From Lentzea albida (GTDB lineage Bacteria > Actinomycetota > Actinomycetes > Mycobacteriales > Pseudonocardiaceae), in the NCBI RefSeq assembly GCF_900111005.1, contig NZ_FOFV01000006.1:1-64000 (forward strand): a stretch of DNA of 64,000 bases. Reading direction: 5' to 3'. Under the pieces are notes generated by a model. The model searched no databases, was not told where the DNA came from, and was given only the letters and a program-made list of their open reading frames with translations. A program made the position numbers and the translations under genes. Positions 30,588 through 39,410 of this stretch are shown piece after piece (positions within the stretch are counted from its first letter, which is position 1; each line of letters opens with the position of its first letter).

Positions 30588-32645
30588 CTATGCCAGTGAC
30601 TGCTTCAGGAAGTCGACCTGCAGCAGCAGGAGGTTCTCCGCCACCTGCTCCTGCGGCGTCATGTGCGTGACGCCCGAGAGCGGCAGCACGGTGTGCGGGC
30701 GGCCCGCGGCGAGCAGCGCGCTGGACAGGCGCAGCGTGTGCGCGGCCACCACGTTGTCGTCGGCCAGGCCGTGGACGATCATCAGCGGGCGGGACAGCTT
30801 GTCCGCGTCGTCGATGAGCGAGTTGCGGTCGTAGACCTCGGGCTCGGCGTCCGGGTGGCCGAGGTAGCGCTCGGTGTAGTGGGTGTCGTAGAGGCGCCAG
30901 TCGGTGACCGGGGCGCCGGCGATGCCCGCGTGGAAGACGTCCGGGCGGCGCAGCACGGCCAATGCGCTCAGGTAGCCGCCGTAGGACCAGCCCCGGATCG
31001 CCACGCGCGTCAGGTCGAGGTCGGGCTCGACCGCGGCGGCCGCTTCGAGTGCGTCCACCTGGTCCTCGAGGGTGGCGCCGGCGAAGTCGAACGCGATCGC
31101 GCGCTCCCACGCGAGGCCACGGCCGGGGGTGCCGCGGCCGTCGGCGACCAGCACCGCGAAACCCTGGTCCGCGAGCCACTGCGAGGCCAGGAAGGCGTTC
31201 TGTGCCGACACGACGCGCTGGGCGTGCGGGCCGCCGTACGGGTCCAGCAGCACCGGGAGCTTGGTGCCGGGAACGTGGCCGGTGGGCAGCAGGAGCGCGG
31301 CGCGGAGACCTCGTTCGCCGAGGGTCAGCATGCGCGGGGACGCCGTGATGACCGGCGTGTCCGCCCACGACTCGATCACGTGGTCGCCCACGCGCACCTT
31401 CGCTCCGAACCAGTCCAAAGTGGCTGACACGAGCACAACCGTGTCACCGCCTCGAACCGCGGCGTGCACACCGTCCTCGGAGGACAGCCGGGTGGTCTCG
31501 GCGCCGACCGAGTAGACGTGCGTCTGCGTCGGGTCGTCGGCGGAGGCGGCGACTAGGATGGAGTCGTCGCCGATGTCGAGGACCCGGCGCACCTGCAGAC
31601 CGGACGTCAGGACGTCGTCGCCGACCTGCAACGCGTACTCGTCGCCGGAGCCGACGATCCGCACGAGGCGCCCGTCGGGGGTCCAGGCCGGAGCTCCGTC
31701 GCTGACCTCGAGCCACACCGGGTCGGTCTCGGTCGCGAGCTCGGTGACCGCGCCGGTGTCGGGGGCCAGGGCGTAGATCGTGCGGGTGCGCTGGTCGCGG
31801 GTCTGCGTGGTGATCAGCGGGACGCCGCCGGACGACCAGTGCACGTCGTTGAGGTAGTCGAACTCGAGCAGCACCGGGACGGAGGTGCCGTCGAGCGACA
31901 CGACGTGCAGCGACACCGCGGCGTTCTCCGTGCCCGCCGCGGGGTAGGCGATCTCGGTCGCGGCGGTGGCGGGGTTCGCCGGGTCCGCGATGTACCAGCG
32001 CTGCACCGGGGAGTTGTCCACGCGCGCGGCGATGAGCCGCTTGCCGCCCGGCTCCCACCAGTAGCCGCGGTAGCGCGACATCTCCTCGGCCGCGATGAAC
32101 TCCGCGAGGCCGAACGTCACGTCGTCGCCGTCCGGCTCGGCGACGGCGTGGTCGTCGCCCGACTCCAGCTCGACCACCCGCAACGTGCCACGCGTGACGT
32201 AGGCGACGCGCTCCCCCGTCGGATCGACGCGCGGGTCGATGACCCCGCCCCCGGTCGGCAGCTCGCGGACGTCACCGCTGGTCAGATCGGCCACGAACAG
32301 GCGGCCGGACAGCGCGAACGCGGCCACCGAGGCGTCCCGCGAGAGCGAGTAGCCGACGAGGCCCGCTCCCGACTCGCGCGTGCGCTCCCGGCGCGCCCTC
32401 TCCTCCGCGGGCAGGTCCTCCGGGTCCGACAGCAGCGTCGCCGGGTCGGCGAGCAGACGTTCGGTTCCGGTGGAGGTGTTCAACTCCCAGAGGCCGTTGG
32501 CCCGACCTGCGGCCGTGGCAGGGCGGAGGAAGAAGACACGTGCGCCGTCAGCCGACACCGCGAACGTCCTCGGTGCGCCGACGGTGAACCGCTGGGTGCG
32601 CGCCTGCTGGCGCGGAAAGGAGATGTCGTTGCCCACGGGCCCCAC
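30588..32645 (-). CDS. S9-family prolyl oligopeptidase/dipeptidyl peptidase
   Basis: About 685 residues. The N-terminal two-thirds is a beta-propeller (repeats such as GYSLSRDASVAAFALSGRLFVADLTSG, and the DPP-IV segment EFIAAEEMSRYRGYWWEPGG). The C-terminal alpha/beta hydrolase domain has Ser in RGWSYGGYLSA, Asp in HGLADDNV and His in SGVTHM. These enzymes remove dipeptides or cut short peptides after Pro/Ala. There is no signal peptide, so it is cytoplasmic. GTG at 32645 or 32636 are the plausible starts; the long open frame further upstream has no family similarity. Confidence 0.88.
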   Translation of the reverse strand: MGPVGNDISFPRQQARTQRFTVGAPRTFAVSADGARVFFLRPATAAGRANGLWELNTSTGTERLLADPATLLSDPEDLPAEERARRERTRESGAGLVGYSLSRDASVAAFALSGRLFVADLTSGDVRELPTGGGVIDPRVDPTGERVAYVTRGTLRVVELESGDDHAVAEPDGDDVTFGLAEFIAAEEMSRYRGYWWEPGGKRLIAARVDNSPVQRWYIADPANPATAATEIAYPAAGTENAAVSLHVVSLDGTSVPVLLEFDYLNDVHWSSGGVPLITTQTRDQRTRTIYALAPDTGAVTELATETDPVWLEVSDGAPAWTPDGRLVRIVGSGDEYALQVGDDVLTSGLQVRRVLDIGDDSILVAASADDPTQTHVYSVGAETTRLSSEDGVHAAVRGGDTVVLVSATLDWFGAKVRVGDHVIESWADTPVITASPRMLTLGERGLRAALLLPTGHVPGTKLPVLLDPYGGPHAQRVVSAQNAFLASQWLADQGFAVLVADGRGTPGRGLAWERAIAFDFAGATLEDQVDALEAAAAVEPDLDLTRVAIRGWSYGGYLSALAVLRRPDVFHAGIAGAPVTDWRLYDTHYTERYLGHPDAEPEVYDRNSLIDDADKLSRPLMIVHGLADDNVVAAHTLRLSSALLAAGRPHTVLPLSGVTHMTPQEQVAENLLLLQVDFLKQSLA

Positions 32646-32750
32646 ACTAACCCGCGCTCCGGCCACGACGGCACCGCGCGAGGACGGGCCGCTCACCCGC
32701 CTGCCGACCGCGCGGTGCGCGTGCCGCACCGGACGGCCACGACCGAGCAG

Positions 32751-32900
32751 ATGACGTGCGCCAGTGAGGCGACGAGCATCCGGCCGCAGCTCACCGACGT
32801 CGCGGCGCGAGCGGGCAGGCTCCAGGCGACGGTCGTCCGGACGGTCGCGCTGATCCTCGCCGCGTCGAAAGTCCGGGAAAGCGCTTACCGCTACCTGTGC
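32751..32900 (+). pseudogene. relic of a LacI-type helix-turn-helix
   Basis: The frame from ATG 32751 reads ...PQLTDVAARAGRLQATVVRT..., then KVRESAYRYL. This follows the LacI pattern LTDVAARAGVSQATVSR...KVRE..., but with altered turn residues (RL for VS, V for S) and no effector domain: the frame stops at 32990. It looks like a decayed 5' fragment. Short similarity by chance cannot be excluded. Confidence 0.3.
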
Positions 32901-32936
32901 TCGGCGAAACTCGCCGCAGCGGTCTGGCACCTGCCC

Positions 32937-32975
32937 GGTCCTGCTCGCGCTCGCACGAAGAGCGCGAGCAGGACC
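32937..32975 (-). terminator. terminator after the CFA synthase operon
   Basis: Perfect 15-bp stem GGTCCTGCTCGCGCT / AGCGCGAGCAGGACC with a 9-nt loop, just past the stop at 32980. Confidence 0.8.
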
Positions 32976-32979
32976 GTTC

Positions 32980-33753
32980 TCAGGCCTTGACTCGACTCTT
33001 CGGAGGCAGCGGGAAGAAGCCGCTGGTGCGCCGGACGTACTCGGCGTACCCAGGACGGCGCGACACGATGTCCTTCTCCAGCAACGGCTTGCCGCTGCCC
33101 TTCGCGAGCAGCCACGTCATGACAACCGGGCCGATGATCGTGAGCGCGGCGACCCACGAGTGCAACGCGAACAGGTACAGGCCCCACCAGACGACCGAAT
33201 CACCGAAGTAGTTCGGATGCCTCGTGTAGCGCCACAACCCTCTGTCCATCACGGCGCCCTTGTTCGCCGGATCCGCACGGAACCGGGAGAGCTGCCAGTC
33301 ACCCACGGCCTCGAAGACGAAGCCGACCAACCACACGCCAGTGCCCACCCAATCCAGCACTCCGAAAGGGGCCGAAAGGTGCTGCGCGGCCTGCACCGGC
33401 AGCGACACGATCCACATCAGCACGGCCTGCAACAGGTAGACCCGGTACATCTTCAGGCGGGGATTTCCCTTGGCACGCCTCAGGATGTCCTGATACCGCG
33501 GATCTTCGTCCTTGCCCTTGTTGCGCGAGTGGATGTGCACGCCCAGGCGTACGCCCCACACCGCGGTGAGCGCGGTGATGATCCACTGCCGAGTCGGTTC
33601 GCCCTCCGCGAACACCAACGTGAGCACCGCGATCACGGCGAAGCCGGGGCCCCACACGGAGTCGATCAGGTCGTACCGCTTGCGGGAGTCCGCGTACAGG
33701 AACAGCCCGCTCAGCAGTGCGAGGACCGCGACGAGGGTGATCAGGAAGCTCAT
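32980..33753 (-). CDS. DUF1295 membrane protein (steroid reductase/ICMT-like)
   Basis: A 257-residue polytopic membrane protein with about six helices. It carries DUF1295 marks: DSVWGPGFAVIAV, LGVHIHSRNKGKDEDPRYQ and, near the C-terminus, RYTRHPNYFGDSVVWWGLY with the HPNY motif used in cofactor binding by isoprenylcysteine methyltransferases and steroid 5-alpha-reductases. It is translationally coupled (ATGA) to cyclopropane-fatty-acid synthase, so it probably modifies or reduces membrane lipid intermediates, for example in methyl-branched or cyclopropane fatty-acid formation. The exact reaction is unknown. Confidence 0.8.
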   Translation of the reverse strand: MSFLITLVAVLALLSGLFLYADSRKRYDLIDSVWGPGFAVIAVLTLVFAEGEPTRQWIITALTAVWGVRLGVHIHSRNKGKDEDPRYQDILRRAKGNPRLKMYRVYLLQAVLMWIVSLPVQAAQHLSAPFGVLDWVGTGVWLVGFVFEAVGDWQLSRFRADPANKGAVMDRGLWRYTRHPNYFGDSVVWWGLYLFALHSWVAALTIIGPVVMTWLLAKGSGKPLLEKDIVSRRPGYAEYVRRTSGFFPLPPKSRVKA

Positions 33754-35003
33754 CGGGCGACCAGCTCACGCCGCACGCGCGGCATGCCGCTGCGCCCGTT
33801 CTCGCTCCTGCGCACCGCGAGGACCTGGTCGACCCCCATCCGCCCCTCCTCGAACGTCAGCGCGCCACCCGCCAGGTACAGCCGCCAGACCCGCGCCTGC
33901 CCCTCACCGACCAGCGCGACGACCTCGTCCCACCGCTCCTCGAGAGTGTCCGCCCACGCGCGCACGGTCCACACGTAGTGCTCGCGCAACGCGTGCACGT
34001 CACGGATCTCGAGGCCGGCACTTTCGAGGAAGCCCGTCGTCTGGCTGATCGGCCGCATGTGCATGTCCGGTGCGACGTACGACTCGATGAACGCGCCACC
34101 GCCGGGCGCGTTGCGTCCGCGCGACATCTGCTGGAGCAGCAGGCGCCCCTCGGGCTTGAGCAGCCGGTACAGCGTCGAGGCGTACTCGGGGTAGTTGCTC
34201 TCGCCGACGTGCTCGCCCATCTCGATCGTGGAGATCGCGTCGAACGGCTCGTCACGCACCTCGCGGTAGTCCTGCAGCCGCACCTCGACGCGCCCGGTCA
34301 GCCCTTCGGCCTCGATCCGCTTGAGGATGTGCTCGCGCTGCTGCGCGGAGATCGTCACACCCGTCGCGTGCACGCCGTAGTGCTTCGCCGCGTGGATGAT
34401 CATCGAACCCCACCCGCACCCGACGTCGAGCAGCCGCATGCCCGGCTCGAGGCCGAGCTTGCGGCACACGAGGTCGAGCTTGTTGTGCTGCGCCTGCGCG
34501 AGCGGCTCGTCCTCGGACGTGAAGTACGCGCACGAGTACGCCATGCTCGGGTCGAGCACGAGCTGGTAGAACGCGTTGCTCAGGTCGTAGTGGTGCGAAA
34601 TGGCGTCCCGGTCGCGGCTCTTGGTGTGCAGCGCGCCCTTGAGCCGCGCCTCCTCCTTCGGCGCGTCCGGGTTCGGCCCCAGCACCTTGAGCTTCACCGC
34701 GAGCTTCGCGACCTCCGAGATCTTCGGCCGCCGGGTGACACCCCGCCGCACGAGCCCCCAGATCTGCGAGAGACCGCTCGCGAGGTCTCCCTCCACGTCG
34801 AGCTCCCCGCTCACGTACGCGCGCGCGAGCCCCAACTCGTTCGGACTCCACACGAGCCGGCGCAACGCGTCCCGCGACCGGATCACGAGCACCGTGCCGT
34901 CCTGCGGCCCGGCGACGCTCCCGTCCCACGCCCGAATTCCGATCGGCAACGGCGCACCCAGCACCCGTTCGGCCATTCCCGCCAGCTGACCAGCGACGAC
35001 CAC
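33750..35003 (-). CDS. cyclopropane-fatty-acyl-phospholipid synthase family methyltransferase
   Basis: A 417-residue SAM-dependent enzyme. The N-terminal 120 residues resemble the CFA substrate-binding part. The methyltransferase core contains HYDLSNAFYQLVLDPSMAYSCAYF, the SAM loop LLDVGCGWGSM, and EMGEHVGESNYPEY, which is followed by QQMSRGRN. CFA-type enzymes add a methylene or methyl group from SAM to a cis double bond in membrane lipids. The GTG at 35003 follows AGGAGG by six bases; the upstream open frame is not part of the gene. It is first in a two-gene operon with DUF1295. Confidence 0.88.
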   Translation of the reverse strand: MVVAGQLAGMAERVLGAPLPIGIRAWDGSVAGPQDGTVLVIRSRDALRRLVWSPNELGLARAYVSGELDVEGDLASGLSQIWGLVRRGVTRRPKISEVAKLAVKLKVLGPNPDAPKEEARLKGALHTKSRDRDAISHHYDLSNAFYQLVLDPSMAYSCAYFTSEDEPLAQAQHNKLDLVCRKLGLEPGMRLLDVGCGWGSMIIHAAKHYGVHATGVTISAQQREHILKRIEAEGLTGRVEVRLQDYREVRDEPFDAISTIEMGEHVGESNYPEYASTLYRLLKPEGRLLLQQMSRGRNAPGGGAFIESYVAPDMHMRPISQTTGFLESAGLEIRDVHALREHYVWTVRAWADTLEERWDEVVALVGEGQARVWRLYLAGGALTFEEGRMGVDQVLAVRRSENGRSGMPRVRRELVAR

Positions 35004-35130
35004 CCTGCACCTCCTGCGTGACCTGGCTCCGCCAGACGTTCGAGCGGCGAGGAGGTTCGGTTCGTTTCTGAACCGAGACGCAACCCCGCCCGTATGGCCT
35101 CGATAGAGCGAACGGATGGACAAGGAGGAC

Positions 35131-35808
35131 ATGAGTGTGATCCGACGTAACCGCATTGCCATCGGGCTCGCCGCGGGACTGGCAGTTGTGCTGGGTCTGG
35201 GTGTCTGGAGCGCCACGGGAAGTGGCTCGAACAACTCCAAGCCGGTGGCACAGACCGAAACCGACCTGGGCGTCCTCGGTGACTACGGCGACGTGGGTCA
35301 GCCCCCGGTACTCCAGGAACCCGCTGCGGCACCCGAGACCCCCGTCCAGCAGCAGGCCCCCGAGACCCCGGCCGCACAGCCCGCGGCGCAGCCTCCGGCA
35401 GCAGCCCCGGTCAGCACGTTGAGGCTGGTCGGCAAGAGCGTCGACAAGATGGGCCAGGTCGTCCAGGACGGCGACGGCCGCACCCTCTACCGCTTCGACA
35501 AGGACGTCCCGAAGCCGGAGGGCAAGTCCAACTGCAACGACCAGTGCGCCGTGACGTGGCCGCCGCTGCTGTCGGACACGATCCCGCAGCTGGAGGGCGT
35601 CGACCAGAAGCTGGTCTCCCTGATCACCCGCGCCGACGGCAAGAAGCAGGTCGCCATCGACGGCTGGGCCCTCTACACCTATTCGAAGGACCCGGCGCCG
35701 GGCAAGTGGGCGGGCCAGGGCATCGGCAACACCTGGTTCGTGATCCAGCCCAACGGCAAGCGCAACGTCGAGTGCCTCCCGCCCGGTGTGACGGCCCCCG
35801 CGGCGTAA
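35131..35808 (+). CDS. secreted protein with two PF03640-type repeats
   Basis: A 225-residue protein with an N-terminal membrane anchor or signal (NRIAIGLAAGLAVVLGLGVW) and no lipobox. A long Pro/Ala/Gln/Glu linker (about 50-95) leads to two copies of the actinomycete 'secreted repeat': QDGDGRTLYRFDKDVPKPEGKSNCNDQCAVTWPPL and IDGWALYTYSKDPAPGKWAGQG. The two Cys in the first repeat probably pair. Such proteins are thought to be cell-wall associated; a redox role has been suggested for some relatives. AAGGAGG precedes the ATG. Monocistronic. Confidence 0.78.
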   Translation: MSVIRRNRIAIGLAAGLAVVLGLGVWSATGSGSNNSKPVAQTETDLGVLGDYGDVGQPPVLQEPAAAPETPVQQQAPETPAAQPAAQPPAAAPVSTLRLVGKSVDKMGQVVQDGDGRTLYRFDKDVPKPEGKSNCNDQCAVTWPPLLSDTIPQLEGVDQKLVSLITRADGKKQVAIDGWALYTYSKDPAPGKWAGQGIGNTWFVIQPNGKRNVECLPPGVTAPAA

Positions 35809-35867
35809 CCCACACAGCATCCCGTTAGGACGGTCCATCTGAGACACACATCACCCTGACACGGTGA

Positions 35868-35897
35868 AACCCCGGCCCTGGGGAAGGGGCCGGGGTT
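35868..35897. terminator. terminator after the secreted-repeat gene
   Basis: Perfect 11-bp stem AACCCCGGCCC / GGGCCGGGGTT with an 8-nt loop, 60 bp after the stop. Confidence 0.8.
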
Positions 35898-35921
35898 CCC
35901 GTCGTTTCGCTCTCGGGTCAC

Positions 35922-35956
35922 GGAAGGGCGCCACCGGTTCGCGGTGGCGCCCTTCC
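35922..35956. terminator. second bidirectional terminator
   Basis: Perfect 15-bp stem GGAAGGGCGCCACCG / CGGTGGCGCCCTTCC with loop GTTCG, 19 bp from the end of the convergent small membrane-protein gene. Confidence 0.8.
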
Positions 35957-35974
35957 CTGTTCACCGGTGCTCGT

Positions 35975-36175
35975 TCACACCAACCCGGCCTCGTGCAGCC
36001 TCACCAGTACGGCGAACACACCGCCAGCTCCCGTCACCGACATCAGAACGAGCTTGAGCACCTTGTACGCGTCGGCGCGCTTCTTCGAGCAATCGACCCC
36101 CGACGCGACGAATCCGGCGAAACCGGTGAGCGCCACGAGCACTCCGGTGTAGCCGCCGACCAACCAGCCCCACAT
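35975..36175 (-). CDS. small two-helix membrane protein
   Basis: A 66-residue protein starting MWGWLVGGYTGVLVALTGFAG, with a short loop containing Cys (SGVDCSKKRADAYK) and a second helix (VLKLVLMSVTGAGGVFAVLV). The ATG at 36175 is preceded by AAGGGA. No family recognised. It lies alone between a double terminator and the glyA terminator region; two DnaA-box-like sequences lie upstream. Confidence 0.55.
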   Translation of the reverse strand: MWGWLVGGYTGVLVALTGFAGFVASGVDCSKKRADAYKVLKLVLMSVTGAGGVFAVLVRLHEAGLV

Positions 36176-36251
36176 GGACGAGATCCCTTCGCCTGCCTTC
36201 CTCGCCAGTGTGTTGCCGGGCAGCCGACAGGTGGCCTGATCCCGGCCAAGC

Positions 36252-36278
36252 TGTGGACAACTCGCAAAATGTGGACAA
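36252..36278. other. pair of DnaA-box-like 9-mers
   Basis: TGTGGACAA occurs at 36252-36260 and 36270-36278, each an exact reverse complement of the consensus TTGTCCACA, in the same orientation, 18 bp apart. They are located upstream of the small membrane-protein gene. They may titrate DnaA or give DnaA-linked regulation; there is no other sign of a replication origin. Confidence 0.35.
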
Positions 36279-36350
36279 GTCATGATCAAGAACCGCGCGA
36301 ACGGACCAGTTCCGAGATTTCTGCGGTAGTGGAGTCCACCCCGGAACAGC

Positions 36351-36381
36351 GAAGAGGGGACCTCACCGAGGCCCCCTCTTC
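36351..36381 (-). terminator. terminator after glyA
   Basis: Hairpin GAAGAGGGGaCCT / AGGcCCCCTCTTC with one internal mismatch, 14 bp after the glyA stop. Confidence 0.75.
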
Positions 36382-36394
36382 GTCCAAGCAACGA

Positions 36395-37660
36395 TCAGAG
36401 CGTCGAGTACAGCGGGTGCTTCGCCGCCAGCACCTCGACCCGGGCCCGCAGCTCCTCAACAGCCGCACCGGGCTTCAAGGCCTCCGCGATCACATCGGCG
36501 ACCTCGGCGAAGTCGACCTCACCGAACCCGCGCGTGGCCAACGCCGGCGTGCCGATCCGCAGCCCCGACGTGACCATCGGCGGACGCGGGTCGTTCGGCA
36601 CGGCGTTGCGGTTGACCGTGATGCCGATCTGGTGCAGCACGTCCTCGGCCTGCTTGCCGTCCAGCTCGGACGACACCAGGTCGACCAGGACCAGGTGCAC
36701 GTCGGTGCCCCCGGTCAGCACCTTCACGCCGGCCGCGGCGACGTCGGCCTGCGACAGGCGGTCGGCCAGGATGCGGGCGCCCTCCAGCGTGCGGCGCTGG
36801 CGGTCCGCGAACTCCGGCGAGGCCGCGTGCTTGAACGCCACGGCCTTGGCCGCGATCACGTGCTCCAGCGGGCCGCCCTGCTGGCCGGGGAACACCGCGG
36901 AGTTGATCTTCTTGGCGATGTCCGCCTCGTTGGAGAGGATCACGCCGCCACGCGGGCCGCCGAGGGTCTTGTGGGTCGTGGTCGTCGTGACGTGCGCGTG
37001 CGGCACGGGCGACGGGTGCAGGCCCGCGGCGACGAGGCCCGCGAAGTGCGCCATGTCGACCATCAGGTAGGCCTCGACCGAGTCCGCGATGCGGCGGAAC
37101 TCGGCGAAGTCCAGCTGACGCGGGTAGGCGGACCAGCCAGCGACGATCAGCTTGGGCCTGTGCTCCTGGGCCAGGCGCTCGACCTCGGCCATGTCGACGC
37201 GGCCGTCGCCGTCGGAGACGTGGTACGGCACGACGTTGTAGAGCTTGCCGGAGAAGTTGATGCGCATGCCGTGCGTCAGGTGGCCGCCGTGCGCCAGGTC
37301 CAGGCCCAGGATCGTGTCGCCGGGCTGCAACAGGGCGAACATGGCGGCCGCGTTGGCCTGCGCGCCGGAGTGCGGCTGGACGTTCGCGAAGCCGGCGCCG
37401 AAGAGCGACTTGATGCGCTCGATGGCGAGGCGTTCGACGACGTCCACGTGCTCGCAGCCGCCGTAGTAGCGGCGGCCGGGGTAGCCCTCGGCGTACTTGT
37501 TGGTCAGCACCGAGCCCTGGGCCTGCAGGACCGAGACGGGCGTGAAGTTCTCCGAGGCGATCATCTCGAGAGTGCCCTGCTGGCGTGCCAGCTCGGCCGC
37601 AACGGCCTCGGCCACCTCGGGGTCGTACTCCGCGAGGGAAGCGTTGAACTGGTCGGACAT
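36395..37660 (-). CDS. glyA: serine hydroxymethyltransferase
   Basis: A 421-residue PLP enzyme that interconverts serine and glycine with tetrahydrofolate. The key motifs are [17 protein letters not shown], the aspartate in [12 protein letters not shown] and the PLP lysine in [14 protein letters not shown]. Length and motifs are normal. It follows gcvT by 14 bp on the same strand behind a tandem glycine riboswitch, so excess glycine should raise its level together with the cleavage-system T protein. Starts at MSDQFNASL. Confidence 0.96.
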   Translation of the reverse strand: MSDQFNASLAEYDPEVAEAVAAELARQQGTLEMIASENFTPVSVLQAQGSVLTNKYAEGYPGRRYYGGCEHVDVVERLAIERIKSLFGAGFANVQPHSGAQANAAAMFALLQPGDTILGLDLAHGGHLTHGMRINFSGKLYNVVPYHVSDGDGRVDMAEVERLAQEHRPKLIVAGWSAYPRQLDFAEFRRIADSVEAYLMVDMAHFAGLVAAGLHPSPVPHAHVTTTTTHKTLGGPRGGVILSNEADIAKKINSAVFPGQQGGPLEHVIAAKAVAFKHAASPEFADRQRRTLEGARILADRLSQADVAAAGVKVLTGGTDVHLVLVDLVSSELDGKQAEDVLHQIGITVNRNAVPNDPRPPMVTSGLRIGTPALATRGFGEVDFAEVADVIAEALKPGAAVEELRARVEVLAAKHPLYSTL

Positions 37661-37674
37661 CTGGAAGATCTCCC

Positions 37675-38769
37675 TTACTTGGCGCGCTTGTAGAACGGAA
37701 GTGCGACGACCTCGACCGGCTGCTTCTTGCCGCGGACGTCCACCAGCAGTTGGGTGCCCGGCTCGGCACTGGCCTTGGTCACGTAGGCCATCGCGACGGA
37801 GTAGCCGAGGGTCGGGGACAGCGCGCCCGACGTCACCTCGCCCACGACCTCGTCGCCGTTCAGCACCGCGTAGCCGTGGCGCGGGGCGCGGCGCTCGGGG
37901 GTCTTCAGTCCGACCAGGACCGAGTCCACACCGGACTCCGCGACCTTGGTCAGGGCGTCGCGGCCCACGAAGTCGCCGGGCTTGTCGAGCTTCACGACGC
38001 GGCCCAGGTTCGCGTTGTACGGCGTGAGCGACGTCGTCAGCTCGTTGCCGTACAACGGCATCCCGGCTTCGAGGCGCAGCGTGTCGCGGCAGCCGAGACC
38101 GCACGGCTTGAGCTCGTGCGCCTCACCCGCGGCGAGCAGCGCCGCCCACACGGCGGACGCGTCAGCGGGCGCGACGAACAGCTCGAAGCCCTCCTCACCG
38201 GTGTAGCCGGTGCGGGCGAGCAGCGCGTCGACGCCGGCCACGGTGGACGGGTACGAGGCGTAGTACTTGACCGTCGACAGGTCCGTTTCGGTGAGACCCG
38301 AAAGGATCTCGACCGACTTCGGGCCCTGGATGGCGATGAGCGCGTAATCGGTCGACTTGTCCGTGACCACGGTGTCGAACCCGGCGGCGCGCTCGACCAG
38401 AGCTTCAGCCACCACTGAAGCGTTGGAGGCGTTCGCGACGACCATGAACTCCTCGTCGCCGAGGCGGTACACGATCAGGTCGTCGATCACGCCGCCGTCG
38501 GCCTGGGTGATCATCGTGTAGCGCGCCTTGCCGACGGCCAGCGCGGAGATGTGGCCGACCAGCGCGTGGTCGAGGGCCTCCCCCGCGGCCGGGCCGGTCA
38601 GCACGATCTCACCCATGTGCGTGAGGTCGAACAGGCCCGCGGTCGTGCGCACCGCGTGGTGCTCCGCGAGTTCGGACGAGTAGCGCAGCGGCATCCGCCA
38701 GCCCGCGAAGTCGGTGAACATCGCGCCGAGCTGCTCGTGCTCGGCGTTCAGAGGCGTGAGGCGGGACAT
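37675..38769 (-). CDS. gcvT: glycine cleavage system aminomethyltransferase (T protein)
   Basis: A 364-residue folate-dependent enzyme that takes the aminomethyl group from the H protein to give methylene-THF and ammonia. Motifs: [10 protein letters not shown] near residue 45, [20 protein letters not shown], the [10 protein letters not shown] segment and [18 protein letters not shown]. GcvP and GcvH genes are not in the window. The ATG overlaps the stop of a 24-residue leader ORF (TGATG) and has GGAGGAG upstream. The operon lies behind a glycine riboswitch. Confidence 0.95.
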   Translation of the reverse strand: MSRLTPLNAEHEQLGAMFTDFAGWRMPLRYSSELAEHHAVRTTAGLFDLTHMGEIVLTGPAAGEALDHALVGHISALAVGKARYTMITQADGGVIDDLIVYRLGDEEFMVVANASNASVVAEALVERAAGFDTVVTDKSTDYALIAIQGPKSVEILSGLTETDLSTVKYYASYPSTVAGVDALLARTGYTGEEGFELFVAPADASAVWAALLAAGEAHELKPCGLGCRDTLRLEAGMPLYGNELTTSLTPYNANLGRVVKLDKPGDFVGRDALTKVAESGVDSVLVGLKTPERRAPRHGYAVLNGDEVVGEVTSGALSPTLGYSVAMAYVTKASAEPGTQLLVDVRGKKQPVEVVALPFYKRAK

Positions 38770-38843
38770 CAGAACGCTCCTCCAGGGTGCGCCGAAGAGC
38801 CGGACGCGGCCGGCTGAGGCATCAGAAGAATGACACGGTCCAT
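38769..38843 (-). CDS. 24-residue leader ORF between riboswitch and gcvT
   Basis: ATG at 38843 preceded by GAGGAG at good spacing; the peptide begins MDRVILLMPQ and ends HPGGAF. Its TGA overlaps the gcvT ATG (TGATG), so translation could be coupled. It lies directly after the second glycine aptamer. It may be a leader peptide that tunes gcvT translation, or simply a spacer ORF. No homologue is known to me. Confidence 0.45.
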   Translation of the reverse strand: MDRVILLMPQPAASGSSAHPGGAF

Positions 38844-38861
38844 CGGAGACTCCTCACTAGA

Positions 38862-39042
38862 GCGAGCCTCCCCCTCTGTCATGAGCCTGAGAGCTTCACC
38901 ACCGGAGTGGCTTGCACCGTGGGCGAGGCCGCCGAGCGGCCTGCTTTCCAGAGTTGCCTTCGTCGCGCGGTACTTGTACCTGAGAGATTCCGGGGAGGAG
39001 TTGCTCCTTCGGCGCTCCCACCGAAGGGAGCTCTCCCGCGCG
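38862..39042 (-). ncRNA. tandem glycine riboswitch
   Basis: Two glycine aptamers in series on the minus strand. The first runs from CGCGGGAGAGCTCCC through GCCGAAGGAGCAACTCCTCCCCGGAAT to TCTCAGGTAC. The second has ACTCTGGAAAGC, GGTGAAGCTCTCAGG and closes with CAGAGGGGGAG. Both share the conserved GGAGAGC / CTCTCAGG cores. It is placed just upstream of the leader ORF and gcvT-glyA, the usual ON-switch arrangement that raises glycine catabolism when glycine is abundant. Confidence 0.93.
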
Positions 39043-39093
39043 ACGTCAACGGCCGTGTTCAGTTGGTAGCCCCAGACGCTAGCAGGCCAAACG

Positions 39094-39396
39094 TCACAGC
39101 GGGACGCCCTGCGCCGTCTTCTCGACCACCTTGCGCTCCGCCCAGAACGACAGGAACGGCACGGTGCCGGCGAGCAGCACCAGCAGGGTGCCCTTGATCG
39201 ACCAGCGCAGCTTGAGCGCCAGGTCGACGGAAATCACCAGGTAGATGGCGTAGAGGAAGCCGTGGACCGGGCCGACGACCTTCATCGCGCCACCCATGTC
39301 CGCGGCGTACTTGAGCACCATGGCCACGACCAGGAGCAGCAGGAAGACTCCGACCACGTAAGCCATGACCCTGAACCGGGTCAACGCACCCTTCAT
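39094..39396 (-). CDS. DUF3817 membrane protein
   Basis: A 100-residue membrane protein with three hydrophobic helices and the DUF3817 pattern (GPVHGFLYAIYLVISVDLALKLRW, then GTVPFLSFWAERKV near the C-terminus). Function unknown; widespread in actinobacteria. The ATG at 39396 is preferred; a TTG at 39414 would give a 4-base overlap with the upstream gene. Either way it is co-transcribed with that gene. Confidence 0.8.
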   Translation of the reverse strand: MKGALTRFRVMAYVVGVFLLLLVVAMVLKYAADMGGAMKVVGPVHGFLYAIYLVISVDLALKLRWSIKGTLLVLLAGTVPFLSFWAERKVVEKTAQGVPL

Positions 39397-39410
39397 CTGC
39401 CCGCCTTCGC

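Noticed and set aside
32646-32990. Functional LacI-type regulator
   Set aside because: Only a short damaged helix-turn-helix is recognisable and the frame ends without an effector domain.
36252-36278. Replication origin
   Set aside because: Only two boxes, and no dnaA, dnaN or AT-rich unwinding region is present.
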